A stretch of DNA of 64,000 bases. Origin: Bacteroidales bacterium (GTDB lineage Bacteria; Bacteroidota; Bacteroidia; Bacteroidales; Tenuifilaceae). Positions 27,930 through 36,952 of this stretch are shown piece by piece. A program made the position numbers and the translations under genes. The notes under the pieces are model-generated. The model searched no databases, was not told where the DNA came from, and saw nothing but the letters and a program-made list of their open reading frames with translations. Positions within the stretch are counted from its first letter, which is position 1. Every line of letters begins with the position of its first letter. The stretch spans positions 36,430 to 100,429 of the forward strand of contig JAQVYY010000006.1 of the NCBI GenBank assembly GCA_028708425.1, written 5' to 3'.

Positions 27930-29090
27930 ATGAAACGAAACATATCCATGATAATATTCTTTGCTTTAGTGCTACTCATTACTTTTGCTGTAAACTACTA
28001 CATTTACAGACATACAAGACCCATATTTTCGCTTGAAAACAAGGTAGGCTTTATACTAAAAATACTCTTTATCTTTTTTGCCATTGCCTACCCACTGGGA
28101 CGAATTCTTGAACAGGTGGCTCCTTCGGGAATATCGGAGTTTATTGCAAAAATTGGCTCATTTTGGCTAGCGGCAATGCTTTACCTCACCATACTATTTT
28201 TCGTTTTCGATATAACCAAACTCGTTTTATCTTTGGTAAATCATGCTTCATATAGCGCTTTAAAAGAAAGCGTTTCCCTTAAAATAATGATACCTTCAAT
28301 AATTTACGGAGTAGTTGGCATAACTGTGCTTGCAGGCTATTTTAATGCGCTGTACCCAAAAGTAAGCCGCATTTACATTGAAACGAGTAAGCCCATAAAC
28401 AACAAGCCGTTAGTAAGAATAGTTGCCGCTTCGGATATACATTTAGGCTCAATTATATCGAACGGAAGACTCGAACGCTTCGTAAGCATGGTAAACGACG
28501 AGAAACCCGATATAGTTTTGCTTGCAGGCGATATTTTTGATGAGGATTTGGGCCCTATTATCCGAAATGATATGGGAAAGTTGCTGGCTAAGCTGTCGGC
28601 TCCGCTGGGTGTATATGCCGTTACAGGAAACCACGAGTACATTGGCGGGGTTACATCGGCTGTTGAATATTTGGAAAATCACAATATAACGGTTTTAAGA
28701 GACACGTTTATTACCGCTGCAGATATGCTCAACATTGTGGGACGAGACGATAAGCAGGCAAAAACCATGGGAGGCTCAAAGCGCAAGAATTTAGATGAAG
28801 TGGTTAAGGGCATTAATTCGAACCTATTTACGGTGCTTCTCGACCATCAGCCCTACAATTTACAAAATGCGGTTGACAATGGAATAGATTTACAGATATC
28901 GGGACATACGCACCACGGGCAGCTATTCCCCTTAAACTTTATTACCCGCGCAATTTTTGAGGTAAGTAAGGGTTACAAGAGAATTAATGATACGCACATT
29001 TACGTATCGACAGGGTTTGGCACCTGGGGACCACCGATACGTATTGGCAACAGGCCCGAGATTGTGGTGTTTGAGGTTGCTCGGAACTAA
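27930..29090 (+). CDS. Membrane-anchored metallophosphoesterase
   Basis: 386 residues. Four membrane segments in the first 140 residues, then a calcineurin-like phosphoesterase domain with the metal motifs ASDIHLG (about 169-175), LLAGDIFDED (about 198-207), GNHEYIGG (about 229-236) and SGHTHHGQLFP (about 326-336). This is the YkuE/LpxG-like arrangement; substrates in that group include cell-envelope lipids, but none is indicated here. Divergent from the hybrid kinase gene, with 159 bases between. Confidence 0.88.
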   Translation: MKRNISMIIFFALVLLITFAVNYYIYRHTRPIFSLENKVGFILKILFIFFAIAYPLGRILEQVAPSGISEFIAKIGSFWLAAMLYLTILFFVFDITKLVLSLVNHASYSALKESVSLKIMIPSIIYGVVGITVLAGYFNALYPKVSRIYIETSKPINNKPLVRIVAASDIHLGSIISNGRLERFVSMVNDEKPDIVLLAGDIFDEDLGPIIRNDMGKLLAKLSAPLGVYAVTGNHEYIGGVTSAVEYLENHNITVLRDTFITAADMLNIVGRDDKQAKTMGGSKRKNLDEVVKGINSNLFTVLLDHQPYNLQNAVDNGIDLQISGHTHHGQLFPLNFITRAIFEVSKGYKRINDTHIYVSTGFGTWGPPIRIGNRPEIVVFEVARN

Positions 29091-29128
29091 AAATAGTGTT
29101 AAATTTTGATCTGACTTCACAATATTAT

Positions 29129-29323
29129 CACTATTGTCCAGTAAAAACATAATTCTGTATTTTAGATTCTTCGCTTCGCTCTGAATGACAAATGTTTAGT
29201 TTTTAGGGGAGGGCTTGGTAAGCGGCGTAGCCGCTTACCAAGCCCTCCCTTCCCGAATATTACTCACCCCCTTGTCATTCCGACCGTAGGGAGGAATCTA
29301 TAAGTTTTAACCGGACACCAATG
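29129..29323 (+). mobile_element. MITE-like element, copy 2
   Basis: About 195 bp, ends CACTATTGTCCAGT and (reversed) CATTGGTGTCCGGT. The central hairpin reads GGGGAGGGCTTGGTAAGCGG and complement: the bases that differ from copy 1 differ on both arms. Flanks AATATTATC and AATATTTAT may be a worn target duplication. It fills the gap between the phosphoesterase and DUF308 genes. Confidence 0.78.
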
Positions 29324-29452
29324 AATATTTATAAGCAAAGAATGCATAATAGCACATTAATGAAAGTTTGATAAATTAAAAAATAGTTGTGCTCATTTTG
29401 GGTATTTTTTAATTAACAGCGTATATTTATATCATAATAAATTATAGCATTT

Positions 29453-30055
29453 ATGAAGCTGAATAGATTTGGAAAGTGGAGCCTATCATCTCTTAACGGG
29501 ATGCTTTTGGTGATTTTTGGATTAGTAACGATACTAATGCCAGAGCTAGCCATTGCCGTACTGGCAATATACTTTGCCATTACCATTATGCTGGGAGGGC
29601 TTATCCTGAGCATTTTTACACTAAAACACAAGGTTAGCCTACCCAACTGGAAAGCGAGGCTAACCGAAGGGGTTTTAAGCCTCGTGCTAGGCTTGGTAAT
29701 TCTTATTAAACCACAATCGGCCGCAGCGTTTTTGGTTTATGTAATGGGGCTATGGGCCTTTTTTATTGGCGTTGTTTTTATTGTATCGTACTTTAGGCGT
29801 AAAGCCCCTGATCTTGTGGGCGCATTTAACCTTATTGCCGGCGGAGTTTCGGTGGTATTAGGGTTGATAATTGTTTTTAATCCTTTCGAAAGCACCCGCT
29901 TTCTGGTAGTTCTAATCGGTATTTACGCGCTAGCCTTTGGCATATTTACCATGGTGTACTCATCCAGGGTTTTGAAATCCGAAGAGAACGATATTATTTC
30001 TGATGTTGAGGAGATTGATTCTGATGCGGAGGAAGTTGATTCTGATGCGGAGTAG
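29453..30055 (+). CDS. DUF308 (HdeD-like) membrane protein
   Basis: 200 residues with six membrane segments as three repeated hairpins (about residues 12-60, 75-115, 125-170), the pattern of HdeD-like DUF308 proteins, which in enterobacteria are linked to acid stress. The C-terminal tail is acidic and holds a short duplication (EEIDSDAEEVDSDAE). Role in this organism unknown. It is followed by a two-way terminator shared with the convergent AraC gene. Confidence 0.85.
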   Translation: MKLNRFGKWSLSSLNGMLLVIFGLVTILMPELAIAVLAIYFAITIMLGGLILSIFTLKHKVSLPNWKARLTEGVLSLVLGLVILIKPQSAAAFLVYVMGLWAFFIGVVFIVSYFRRKAPDLVGAFNLIAGGVSVVLGLIIVFNPFESTRFLVVLIGIYALAFGIFTMVYSSRVLKSEENDIISDVEEIDSDAEEVDSDAE

Positions 30056-30078
30056 ATTTTTCGCCCATTATAAACCCG

Positions 30079-30110
30079 AAATCGCATGGCCTGATACCAT
30101 GCGATTTTTT
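30079..30110. terminator. Bidirectional terminator between DUF308 and AraC genes
   Basis: Stem AAATCGCATGG / CCATGCGATTT with a 7-base loop and T runs on both strands. Confidence 0.88.
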
Positions 30111-30113
30111 ATA

Positions 30114-31226
30114 TTATGATATACCTAAAGAGTTTCGGTACTGCTGAGGTGTAAGGCCCGCAATGCGCTTAAAAACGGTAAAGAAGGATGATTTACTGCT
30201 AAAACCACAATCGTAACCTATGGCCTCGATAGAGTATAAATTGTTTGGATTTTCGAGCATTCGCTTCACTTCGGCCACCCTGTACTCATTAACAAATTGA
30301 AAGAAATTTTTGCCAATATCCATATTAAGCACCTCGGTAATTTGATACTTTGGATAGCTAAGTGCCGTTGAAATCATTTGCATATTAAGCTCAGGGTTCA
30401 AGTAAGGCTTTTTCTCATTAAAATAGCGCTCTAGCGCCTGCCTAATTTCAATTTTACGCTCGGTGGTAAGCAGCGATTGTTTATACCGCTCTTTTTTGTT
30501 TTTATCAGATTCGGATTGGTTACTACCCTCCTGTTCAACATACTTAATACGCTGCCTTAAACCGTAAAAACCAAATATATACACAAGTAAAAGCATTGTA
30601 GAGTAATTGTATATTGGCGATAGGGGTAAATTAACAACACCCGAAATTGAGAGCGACGCCAAAATAACCGATACGAAAATAAACAGGTTATAAAAAATCA
30701 CAACGAATAGTAGCCAGCCAACCCGCCTGTTGCTTTCAATATTTGAGAACTCGTTTACCAGCTGCTTTCGGTGCCTGAATAGTGTACGCAGCGTATAGTA
30801 GTTATAAAATATCCACGATACCAACGAAGCAAAAGAAAAAAACAGGCGAAACCACAACGTGGAATCGAATTTAAAAAAATCGGTAAGTATAAAGGGTTCA
30901 TGCACCGCATAGGCAGCTACCTTAAAAAATACGAAAGGCACCAAATGCAGCAGCTGGCTCCATTTTAAGTGGAATTTACTATCGACAAGCGACTGAACAT
31001 ATAGATAAAAAGCTGGGTTAAAAAGCAGAAACGAGCTCGATAGTAATGGATAACCAAACAGCGAGTAGTCGATTGCACAGGATAAAAACTCAATGGCCAG
31101 CAAAGATAACCACGCAGTAAGCAGCTTATCGGCCACTGTTCTATCATGCTTCGACATGATTAGAATTGCCGCGAATAAGCCTTGCGAAAATCCGACCCAT
31201 GTTATTGTCTCCATAATTGCTTCCAT
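30114..31226 (-). CDS. AraC-family regulator with seven membrane spans
   Basis: 370 residues. Seven hydrophobic segments in residues 5-215 form a membrane sensor, then a cytoplasmic linker and a C-terminal AraC DNA-binding domain (about 265-365) with two helix-turn-helix units; the second contains YDCGFSSKSSFFTVFKRIAGLTPQQYR. This membrane-AraC design is common in Bacteroidetes. Target genes unknown. A second possible ATG lies four codons in (31214). Confidence 0.9.
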   Translation of the reverse strand: MEAIMETITWVGFSQGLFAAILIMSKHDRTVADKLLTAWLSLLAIEFLSCAIDYSLFGYPLLSSSFLLFNPAFYLYVQSLVDSKFHLKWSQLLHLVPFVFFKVAAYAVHEPFILTDFFKFDSTLWFRLFFSFASLVSWIFYNYYTLRTLFRHRKQLVNEFSNIESNRRVGWLLFVVIFYNLFIFVSVILASLSISGVVNLPLSPIYNYSTMLLLVYIFGFYGLRQRIKYVEQEGSNQSESDKNKKERYKQSLLTTERKIEIRQALERYFNEKKPYLNPELNMQMISTALSYPKYQITEVLNMDIGKNFFQFVNEYRVAEVKRMLENPNNLYSIEAIGYDCGFSSKSSFFTVFKRIAGLTPQQYRNSLGIS

Positions 31227-31400
31227 GGTAGCAAAGTTAGCAAATCAATTGCATAAATATTAACATCCTATTGCTATAACCTCTATAATTTGGGTTAAAA
31301 TATGGATATATATCGATTAAATCCTAAGTAATACGAAGTAAACTTCTACACATCAGCGAAGTTTGCAAAGGTAAGCACAAATGGATTTTTTACTATCAAG

Positions 31401-31431
31401 AATAAAGAAAGGCGGGAATCACCCCGCCTTA
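31401..31431 (-). terminator. Terminator of the hsp20 gene
   Basis: Minus strand: AAGGCGGGG-TGATT-CCCGCCTT then TCTTTATT. It lies 24 bases beyond the stop. Confidence 0.8.
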
Positions 31432-31454
31432 ACCAATCTATAAACCTAAAAGAC

Positions 31455-31889
31455 CTATGAAATTGCTATTTTGCGTACTGGCTTTTGCTTAGCCTCATCC
31501 CTTTTGGGAACTTTAACAGTCAACACGCCATCCTTGTACGACGCTTTAACCTTATCGGCATCGGTACCCTCAGGAAGGGTAAAGCTGCGTCTAAAAGCTG
31601 TATAGCTAAACTCGCGATGCATTATTTCCTCATCCTTCTCCTCGTTCTTCTGCTCTTTTTGGCATGATATTGAAAGAACGTTGTTGTGGAAATCAACATT
31701 AAAGTCTTTCTTTTCCAGCCCAGGGGCAGCGAATTCAATAACAAATTCATTTTTATTCTCAATAATGTTTACAGCAGGAACAGTTCCTGAACTACTGCTG
31801 TCGAAAAAGTTTGATAAAAAATCTTCCCCAAAAAAATTTTCAACAAAGCTGGGGACAATGCCTCGTCTTGCTCTTAACATTGGAATCAT
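31455..31889 (-). CDS. Hsp20 small heat-shock protein
   Basis: 144 residues, ATP-independent chaperone. Alpha-crystallin domain at about residues 35-130 with EFAAPGLEKKDFNVDF, the FRRSFTLPEG stretch and the closing GVLTVKVPK strand, then an IxI-type tail (RKIAIS). It is a monocistronic unit with its own terminator. The upstream gap to 32290 holds a copy of the 150-bp repeat and the terminator of the next gene. Confidence 0.95.
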   Translation of the reverse strand: MIPMLRARRGIVPSFVENFFGEDFLSNFFDSSSSGTVPAVNIIENKNEFVIEFAAPGLEKKDFNVDFHNNVLSISCQKEQKNEEKDEEIMHREFSYTAFRRSFTLPEGTDADKVKASYKDGVLTVKVPKRDEAKQKPVRKIAIS

Positions 31890-32044
31890 GGTTATATCCT
31901 CCTTATAATTTAGTTAAACATTTAGTAATCAAATTCAACCCTACTAGTACAAGTTGAATACCAAAGTCCTAAAAGTGCCAACCTGACACCTTTACGCAGG
32001 CTATACACGCCACTTTGACTGATGGTGGTTTTATTTCGTTTACT

Positions 32045-32188
32045 AACCCCAATTATTTATTCGAGTAATTGCTGTTTCCAACAACGACTAGGTTTCACAA
32101 CCAATCTAGTTGCCCAAAATTGGGTTCCACTAGGTCGGGGGAACCCGCATTTGCATTCGTCTTAAACAAACTTGATGAATAATGCGGG
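32045..32188 (+). repeat. 150-bp intergenic repeat family, copy G
   Basis: Full-length copy; the small stem reads TGTT-TCC-AACA where copy B has TGTC-TCC-GACA, another compensated pair. Lies between the Usp and hsp20 genes. Confidence 0.88.
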
Positions 32189-32231
32189 CTAAAAGTCAGC
32201 ACTACTAGTAGTTTGAGTTCTTCAGCATCAT

Positions 32232-32261
32232 AAAAAAAGGCCAGACTCATCTGACCTTTCT
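32232..32261 (-). terminator. Terminator of the Usp gene
   Basis: Minus strand: AAGGTCAGA-TGAG-TCTGGCCTT then TTTTT. It lies 30 bases beyond the stop. Confidence 0.82.
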
Positions 32262-32290
32262 GCTTATAAACGAATATTTAACACCCCAAC

Positions 32291-33394
32291 CTACTCGGAA
32301 AATATCAGCAAAGGAACATCGGCATCGGATAGCATTTTACGGGTTAACGACGGATTGAATATGCGCTCCAACAGGCTTCTTTTATGCATTGTAAGCGCCA
32401 TTAGGTGTATATTTTTACCTGTTATATACTCTTTAAAGGCTACCGACCTTTTTTTACCCTTGATGAGCTGAAAATCTATATCTATTTTTTTGAACGTTTT
32501 ATGGGCGTACTCGCTCAGGCTATGCATTTTTGCCTGCGCTAGCTTATTCTCTGGATCGTCCAAAACATTTGCACAAACCAAGCTTACATTAAATCCTGAA
32601 AGCATGGTAACAAGCTTACGAATAGCTATAAAATCGCTCTCATCAAACCGTGTGGCGTATAGCACATGCTTTACCTCTTCAATATTTTTTAGCTTAGCCT
32701 CCTCGGGAATTACTAAAAGGGGTATTTTAGAGTCGCGAACCACCTCGGCAGCTACGCTCCCAACCAGCTCAGAGCTTCTAAAGCCCTCGCTCTTAGTGCC
32801 CATTACAACCATACCCGGCTTATAGCGCTTACACATATCAACAATACCATACGATGCGTACCCCTCGCGCAGCGCGTAGCCAATTTTAAGGTTACCCATA
32901 CCATTTTCGTGGGCATACTCCCTAAGCTTACCGTAAAATTTAAGCAGGTTCTCTTTGGCGTTTTTTTGAAGAATTTGGTAGCTGATATCAACATCTATCT
33001 GAATGCTAGCGGCATCGGTAAACGGAAGCATATCAACAATGGGCGAATTAAAAACATGTAACAGCTTTACCTCGGCGTTATATACCTTGGCTAGCCTTAG
33101 CGCAAAGCATGCTGCATTCATCGAATGATCTAAAAAATCGATAGGTACTAATATTTTTCGCGGTTGCGTTTCTCCCTTGCCCCTCTTTACCTCATGCGCA
33201 GCTAAAAGACCTATGGCTTTTTCTGCATCATTTTCGGCTATTTGCACCTTAACATTATCAGATACATTGGGCTGCACAAGGTTTACATTTTTAAGGTAGC
33301 ATTTTACACCGTTCGACTCCAAATAGCTTTGAAGTACTAAAGCGCTGGTATAGCTCTCGTTAGCAATTACTATTAGTTTATCATCCATAGCCAA
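32291..33394 (-). CDS. DUF2007 domain fused to two universal stress domains
   Basis: 367 residues. Residues about 1-70 are a DUF2007 signal-transducer-like domain (VIANESYTSALVLQSYLESNGVKCYL). Two Usp domains follow: about 80-220, starting KILVPIDFLDHSMNAACFALRLAK and ending with the nucleotide loop GTKSEGFRSSELVGSVAAEVVRDSKIPLLVIPEE, and about 225-365, where the ATP loop G-x2-G-x9-G is lost. The second domain is therefore probably structural or a non-nucleotide sensor. It is monocistronic, divergent from the symporter gene. Confidence 0.88.
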   Translation of the reverse strand: MAMDDKLIVIANESYTSALVLQSYLESNGVKCYLKNVNLVQPNVSDNVKVQIAENDAEKAIGLLAAHEVKRGKGETQPRKILVPIDFLDHSMNAACFALRLAKVYNAEVKLLHVFNSPIVDMLPFTDAASIQIDVDISYQILQKNAKENLLKFYGKLREYAHENGMGNLKIGYALREGYASYGIVDMCKRYKPGMVVMGTKSEGFRSSELVGSVAAEVVRDSKIPLLVIPEEAKLKNIEEVKHVLYATRFDESDFIAIRKLVTMLSGFNVSLVCANVLDDPENKLAQAKMHSLSEYAHKTFKKIDIDFQLIKGKKRSVAFKEYITGKNIHLMALTMHKRSLLERIFNPSLTRKMLSDADVPLLIFSE

Positions 33395-33720
33395 ATTATT
33401 TGTTTGTATTTAGTGGAAATTTACAAAAAACTAATACTTCGGTCAAGAAATTTGCATGGTTTATTTTACAATTCGGGATAAAGACTAAAACATTTTAGTA
33501 TAACCCACATAATGAGGCGCAAACAAGATAAACATAAGATGAGCTACTTCTTGATTTCTCGGTAATAAATAGCAACTAGCCCCAAAAATATTTGTTTTAA
33601 TATCACAAAAAACTAGATTTGTTGTATGAAAATCGGACTGAGCAGCTCTGCCTCATCCCCATAGCATCTTTTATTAATCAATCTGCTTTACCAATTTTGC
33701 TAGCAGAAAAACTTGCCGCC
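33395..33720. other. Divergent promoter region, no gene seen
   Basis: AT-rich gap between the Usp gene and the symporter. The only open frames are a 13-codon ATG frame at 33626 and a TTG-started extension of the symporter. No hairpin, repeat or clear operator was noticed. Confidence 0.6.
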
Positions 33721-35166
33721 ATGCATATTGTCGATATTATTATTTTCATATTCTACATGCTTTTTGTTCTTGGTATTGGGGTTTTCTTTTTAAAGAAGAA
33801 TAAGAGTGCTGATGATTACTATCTTGGTGGCCGACAAATGGGGAGTTTTTACGTGGGTCTTTCGGTTGTAGCAACCGATGTGGGAGGCGGTTTCTCCATT
33901 GGGCTTGGTGGTTTAGGATTTCTTATGGGCCTCTCGGGTTCGTGGATGCTATTTACGGGACTGGTAGGAGCTTGGCTAAGCGCCGTGGTGCTTATACCCA
34001 AGGCAGGAAAACTTGCTCAAAGGCTGAAGCTTTTCACTTTCCCTCAAATTTTCGAACACTTTTACAGTCCAAAGGTTGCTCTATTGGCTGGTGTTATTTC
34101 AGCTATCGGTTACATTGGGTTTACCAGCTCGCAAATATTGGCCGGAGCCAAGTTGGCCTCTGCCTCGTTCCAAAGCCTCGACATGCATACTGCTTTAATA
34201 ATTATGGGTGTTATTGCGGTGGCCTACACCGCCATGGGAGGCATGAAAGCGGTTATTTACACCGATACTTTTCAGTGGATTATACTAATGGGAGGGCTAA
34301 TATTTATTGGCATTCCGCTTGGTTACCGTTCGGTAGGTGGAATGGATGTAATTGTGAGTACCCTGTCGCACGATTTCTTAACGCTAACCAACGTAAGCTG
34401 GCAAACCCTGGTTAACTGGGCTTTTACAATTATTCCCATTTGGTTTGTGGGGATGACCCTTTACCAAAGAATTTACTCAACCCGCACCACAAAAGAGGCT
34501 CAACGAGCATGGTTCCTTGCTGGTCTTTTTGAGTACCCGTTAATGGCATTTATGGGTGTAATTCTGGGGCTTTTTGCCCGGGTTGGTTTTGAGAACGGAA
34601 TGTTTGAGTACCTAGGCTTTGGGGCTGGAAGCAATATAGATGCAGAAATGGGATTACCGCTTCTGCTACGTACCGTTTTGCCCGTTGGCTTAATGGGGTT
34701 TATGATGTCGGCATACTTCTCGGCGGTTATGTCAACTGCCGATAGTTGCCTTATGGCAGCCTCGGGAAACGTGCAAACCGATATTCTTAGAAAGCTGTTT
34801 AAATTGCCCGAGGGGCAAAAATCTACCCTTATTATTTCTCAGGTAATTACATTAATCATAGGTGTTTTGGCCCTGTTGCTTGCCTGGCAAATGGAGAACG
34901 TACTTGAGCTAATGTTATACTCGTACGCATTTATGGTGAGCGGCTTGTTTATTCCGGTTCTGGGCGCATTTTTCTGGAAACGAGGCAGTACCATTGCCGC
35001 ATTTTGGGCTATGTTAATAGGCGGTGGAACAACCCTTTGCCTTACCATGCTGTCGGTATCGCTTCCCTTTGAACTCGATCCGAATATTTTTGGAATTACC
35101 GCTTCGCTCACTGTTTTTGTAGTATTATCGTATCTTTTTCCTGGAAGAAAAAATGCAATTGAGTAA
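33721..35166 (+). CDS. Sodium:solute symporter family transporter
   Basis: 481 residues, about 13 membrane segments, in the SSF family of Na+-coupled uptake carriers. The first segments contain ADDYYLGGRQMGSFYVGLS and VATDVGGGFSIGLGGLGFLMG, typical of the family, and the YQRIYSTRTTKEAQRAWFLAG region follows near 255. I start at the ATG at 33721, whose MHIVDIIIFIFYML begins the first span; an in-frame TTG at 33619 would add 34 residues without signal character. The substrate cannot be read. A Na+ V-ATPase in the same window would fit a sodium-based energy economy. Confidence 0.9.
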   Translation: MHIVDIIIFIFYMLFVLGIGVFFLKKNKSADDYYLGGRQMGSFYVGLSVVATDVGGGFSIGLGGLGFLMGLSGSWMLFTGLVGAWLSAVVLIPKAGKLAQRLKLFTFPQIFEHFYSPKVALLAGVISAIGYIGFTSSQILAGAKLASASFQSLDMHTALIIMGVIAVAYTAMGGMKAVIYTDTFQWIILMGGLIFIGIPLGYRSVGGMDVIVSTLSHDFLTLTNVSWQTLVNWAFTIIPIWFVGMTLYQRIYSTRTTKEAQRAWFLAGLFEYPLMAFMGVILGLFARVGFENGMFEYLGFGAGSNIDAEMGLPLLLRTVLPVGLMGFMMSAYFSAVMSTADSCLMAASGNVQTDILRKLFKLPEGQKSTLIISQVITLIIGVLALLLAWQMENVLELMLYSYAFMVSGLFIPVLGAFFWKRGSTIAAFWAMLIGGGTTLCLTMLSVSLPFELDPNIFGITASLTVFVVLSYLFPGRKNAIE

Positions 35167-35242
35167 ATAGTTGGTTGAATCTACGGATTACACTTTTTAT
35201 AGAATTTATTTGCTTTTTAGCAAATAAGTATTTTAATTTGCA

Positions 35243-35326
35243 ATGAAAACAAGAAGTAATATGTTCAAAATTAACAATACAAATTGGTGGTGGCATGGTT
35301 TTAACTCTCAAACAAGGGGGCGTTAA
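35243..35326 (+). CDS. trpL: trp leader peptide with three consecutive Trp codons
   Basis: 27 codons from ATG 35243 to TAA 35324-35326, or 21 codons from the second ATG at 35261. Codons 15-17 are TGG TGG TGG (35285-35293). Tryptophan is the rarest residue, so three in a row just before a terminator upstream of trpB marks an attenuator leader. The peptide itself has no other role. Confidence 0.85.
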   Translation: MKTRSNMFKINNTNWWWHGFNSQTRGR

Positions 35327-35393
35327 CCTATATTGCTACAACTAAAGTAACGATACAAGGCCGCAGGTAACCCCTGCGGCCTTTCTTTGTTTT
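35285..35393 (+). promoter_or_regulatory. Tryptophan attenuator upstream of trpB
   Basis: After the Trp codons comes a GGGG...TTAACC stretch (35315-35329) that can pair imperfectly with GGTAACCCC (35366-35374). That second segment forms the loop and 3' arm of an 11-bp terminator stem, AAGGCCGCAGG / CCTGCGGCCTT (35357-35383), followed by TTTCTTTGTTTT. The two pairings exclude each other. With Trp scarce the ribosome stalls on TGG and the antiterminator forms; with Trp plentiful it reaches the stop and covers the first segment, so the terminator forms. Confidence 0.8.
35357..35393 (+). terminator. Terminator stem of the trp attenuator
   Basis: Perfect 11-bp GC-rich stem with loop TAACC and a T-rich tail. 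It lies 180 bases before trpB and is the conditional terminator of the leader. Confidence 0.88.
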
Positions 35394-35573
35394 ATAAAAT
35401 ACCTTTTTACCTTGAAACCTTTTTTTCTGATATTGATTTGGACATGGCGTTGGCGGGGCCTCCCCGCCCAATAAAAGCATGCGCCCTACGTGGGTGCTGT
35501 GTGCAATGCTATAATGTGCACTATTTTAATACAATACCGTTTCATCCAAATCATCTTATAAAAATCAGAAATA

Positions 35574-36782
35574 ATGGAAACAACAAATATCACAAAAACA
35601 CACGTTGAAGTTAGTCCGCTAGAAAGCATGTTAAATAATACCGATGGAATGTATGGTAAGTTTGGTGGAGCCCATGTTCCTCCGGTTCTAGCCGAACCGC
35701 TGGCAAGGCTAGCCGAAGCATTCGATAAGGAGGTTCGCACTAAATCGTTTCAGCAAGAGTTTATTCACTACCTAAAAACCTACGTGGGCAGACCCTCGCC
35801 GCTGTTCTACGCAAAGCGACTTAGCCAGCATATTGGGTCAACAATATACCTTAAGCGCGAGGACTTGAACCACACCGGAGCGCATAAAATAAACAATAGC
35901 ATTGGGCAAATTCTACTAGCCAAGCGCATGGGTGCCAAGGAGATTGTTGCCGAAACGGGTGCAGGGCAGCAAGGAGTGGCCACAGCAACCGCAGCTGCAC
36001 TTATGGGCATACCGTGTAAGGTATTTATGGGTGCCATTGATGTTGAGCGCCAAGCGCTTAACGTTCGTCGTATGAGACTTTTAGGTGCTGAGGTTATTTC
36101 AACCGACCTAGGTACAAAAACCTTAAAAGATGCCGTTGACGCTGCCTTGGGATACTACATTGAGCATCCCGATTCGTACTACCTACTTGGCTCGCAGGTT
36201 GGTCCCCACCCCTACCCACGCATGGTTGGCTACTTCCAGAGTGTAATTGGGCAGGAAGCGCGTGCGCAAATCCTCAATGCCGAAGGACGATTACCCCAAT
36301 CGGTAATTGCCTGTGTTGGAGGAGGATCAAATGCTATTGGTCTGTTCTCGGGGTTTTTGGGTGATGTGGAGGTGAAGATAATTGGCGCCGAGGGGGGTGG
36401 CAAGGCTACATTTGATAATACAGCCGCTACCCTATCGGTAGGTAAACCAGCAATTTTTCAGGGAACCTATTCGTTCTGTTTGGTTGATGCCGATGGAAAT
36501 CCCACCGAATCGCACTCTGTTGCAGCCGGATTGGATTACCCAGGCGTTAGTCCGCAACACGCCTACCTAATGGATACGGGTCGCGCTAATTACCAACCCA
36601 TTACCGATACCGAAGCGCTAGAGGGTTACAAACTACTTTCACGGCTTGAGGGCATTATTCCTGCTATAGAATCGAGCCACGCCGTTGCGCTTGCTGCAAA
36701 GTTACTGAAAGGTAAAGGCCAACTGGCTGTTATAAACCTCTCGGGACGAGGCGATAAAGATTTGGATAGGGAGATGGAATAG
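35574..36782 (+). CDS. trpB: Tryptophan synthase beta chain
   Basis: 402 residues, standard length. Joins indole and serine to tryptophan using PLP. Lysine of the cofactor Schiff base in HTGAHKINN at about residue 105, phosphate-binding GGGSNAIG near 246, catalytic Glu region AETGAGQQG near 127. This is TrpB1, which normally needs TrpA, yet no trpA or other trp gene is adjacent; the gene stands alone behind its own attenuator. Between the attenuator and the ATG a GGCGGGG / CCCCGCC hairpin (35452-35468) lies in the mRNA leader, of unknown role. Confidence 0.96.
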   Translation: METTNITKTHVEVSPLESMLNNTDGMYGKFGGAHVPPVLAEPLARLAEAFDKEVRTKSFQQEFIHYLKTYVGRPSPLFYAKRLSQHIGSTIYLKREDLNHTGAHKINNSIGQILLAKRMGAKEIVAETGAGQQGVATATAAALMGIPCKVFMGAIDVERQALNVRRMRLLGAEVISTDLGTKTLKDAVDAALGYYIEHPDSYYLLGSQVGPHPYPRMVGYFQSVIGQEARAQILNAEGRLPQSVIACVGGGSNAIGLFSGFLGDVEVKIIGAEGGGKATFDNTAATLSVGKPAIFQGTYSFCLVDADGNPTESHSVAAGLDYPGVSPQHAYLMDTGRANYQPITDTEALEGYKLLSRLEGIIPAIESSHAVALAAKLLKGKGQLAVINLSGRGDKDLDREME

Positions 36783-36790
36783 AGTAAGGA

Positions 36791-36839
36791 GTGAGAAGTG
36801 AGAGGTGAGAAGTGAGAAGTGAGAAGTGAGAGGTGAGAA
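36791..36839 (+). repeat. Seven copies of the 7-mer GTGAGAR
   Basis: GTGAGAA/GTGAGAG repeated seven times directly after trpB. Simple-sequence tract in non-coding DNA. Confidence 0.92.
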
Positions 36840-36867
36840 GTAAGTTCTTGGTTTAATTCTGGAGAGA

Positions 36868-36945
36868 AAAGGGCACGGAGAGCACTAAGAAGGCACAAAA
36901 GACGCTAAGCTAACTAGTCTTTGTGCTTCTTAGTGCTCCTTTAGT
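36868..36945. repeat. Long imperfect inverted repeat
   Basis: Left arm contains AGCACTAAGAAGGCACAAAAGAC, cut here as AGCACTAAGAAGG...CAAAAGAC, and the right arm GTCTTTGTGCTTCTTAGTGCT is its near-complement, with a short AT-rich loop between. No T run follows. Confidence 0.7.
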
Positions 36946-36952
36946 GGATTTT

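Noticed and set aside
33619-33720. Longer N-terminus of the symporter from a TTG
   Set aside because: The extra residues are not hydrophobic or conserved-looking and an ATG begins the first span at 33721.
35440-35573. GC-rich hairpin before trpB as a second terminator
   Set aside because: The GGCGGGG/CCCCGCC stem has a very small loop and no T run; listed only as an unexplained leader hairpin.
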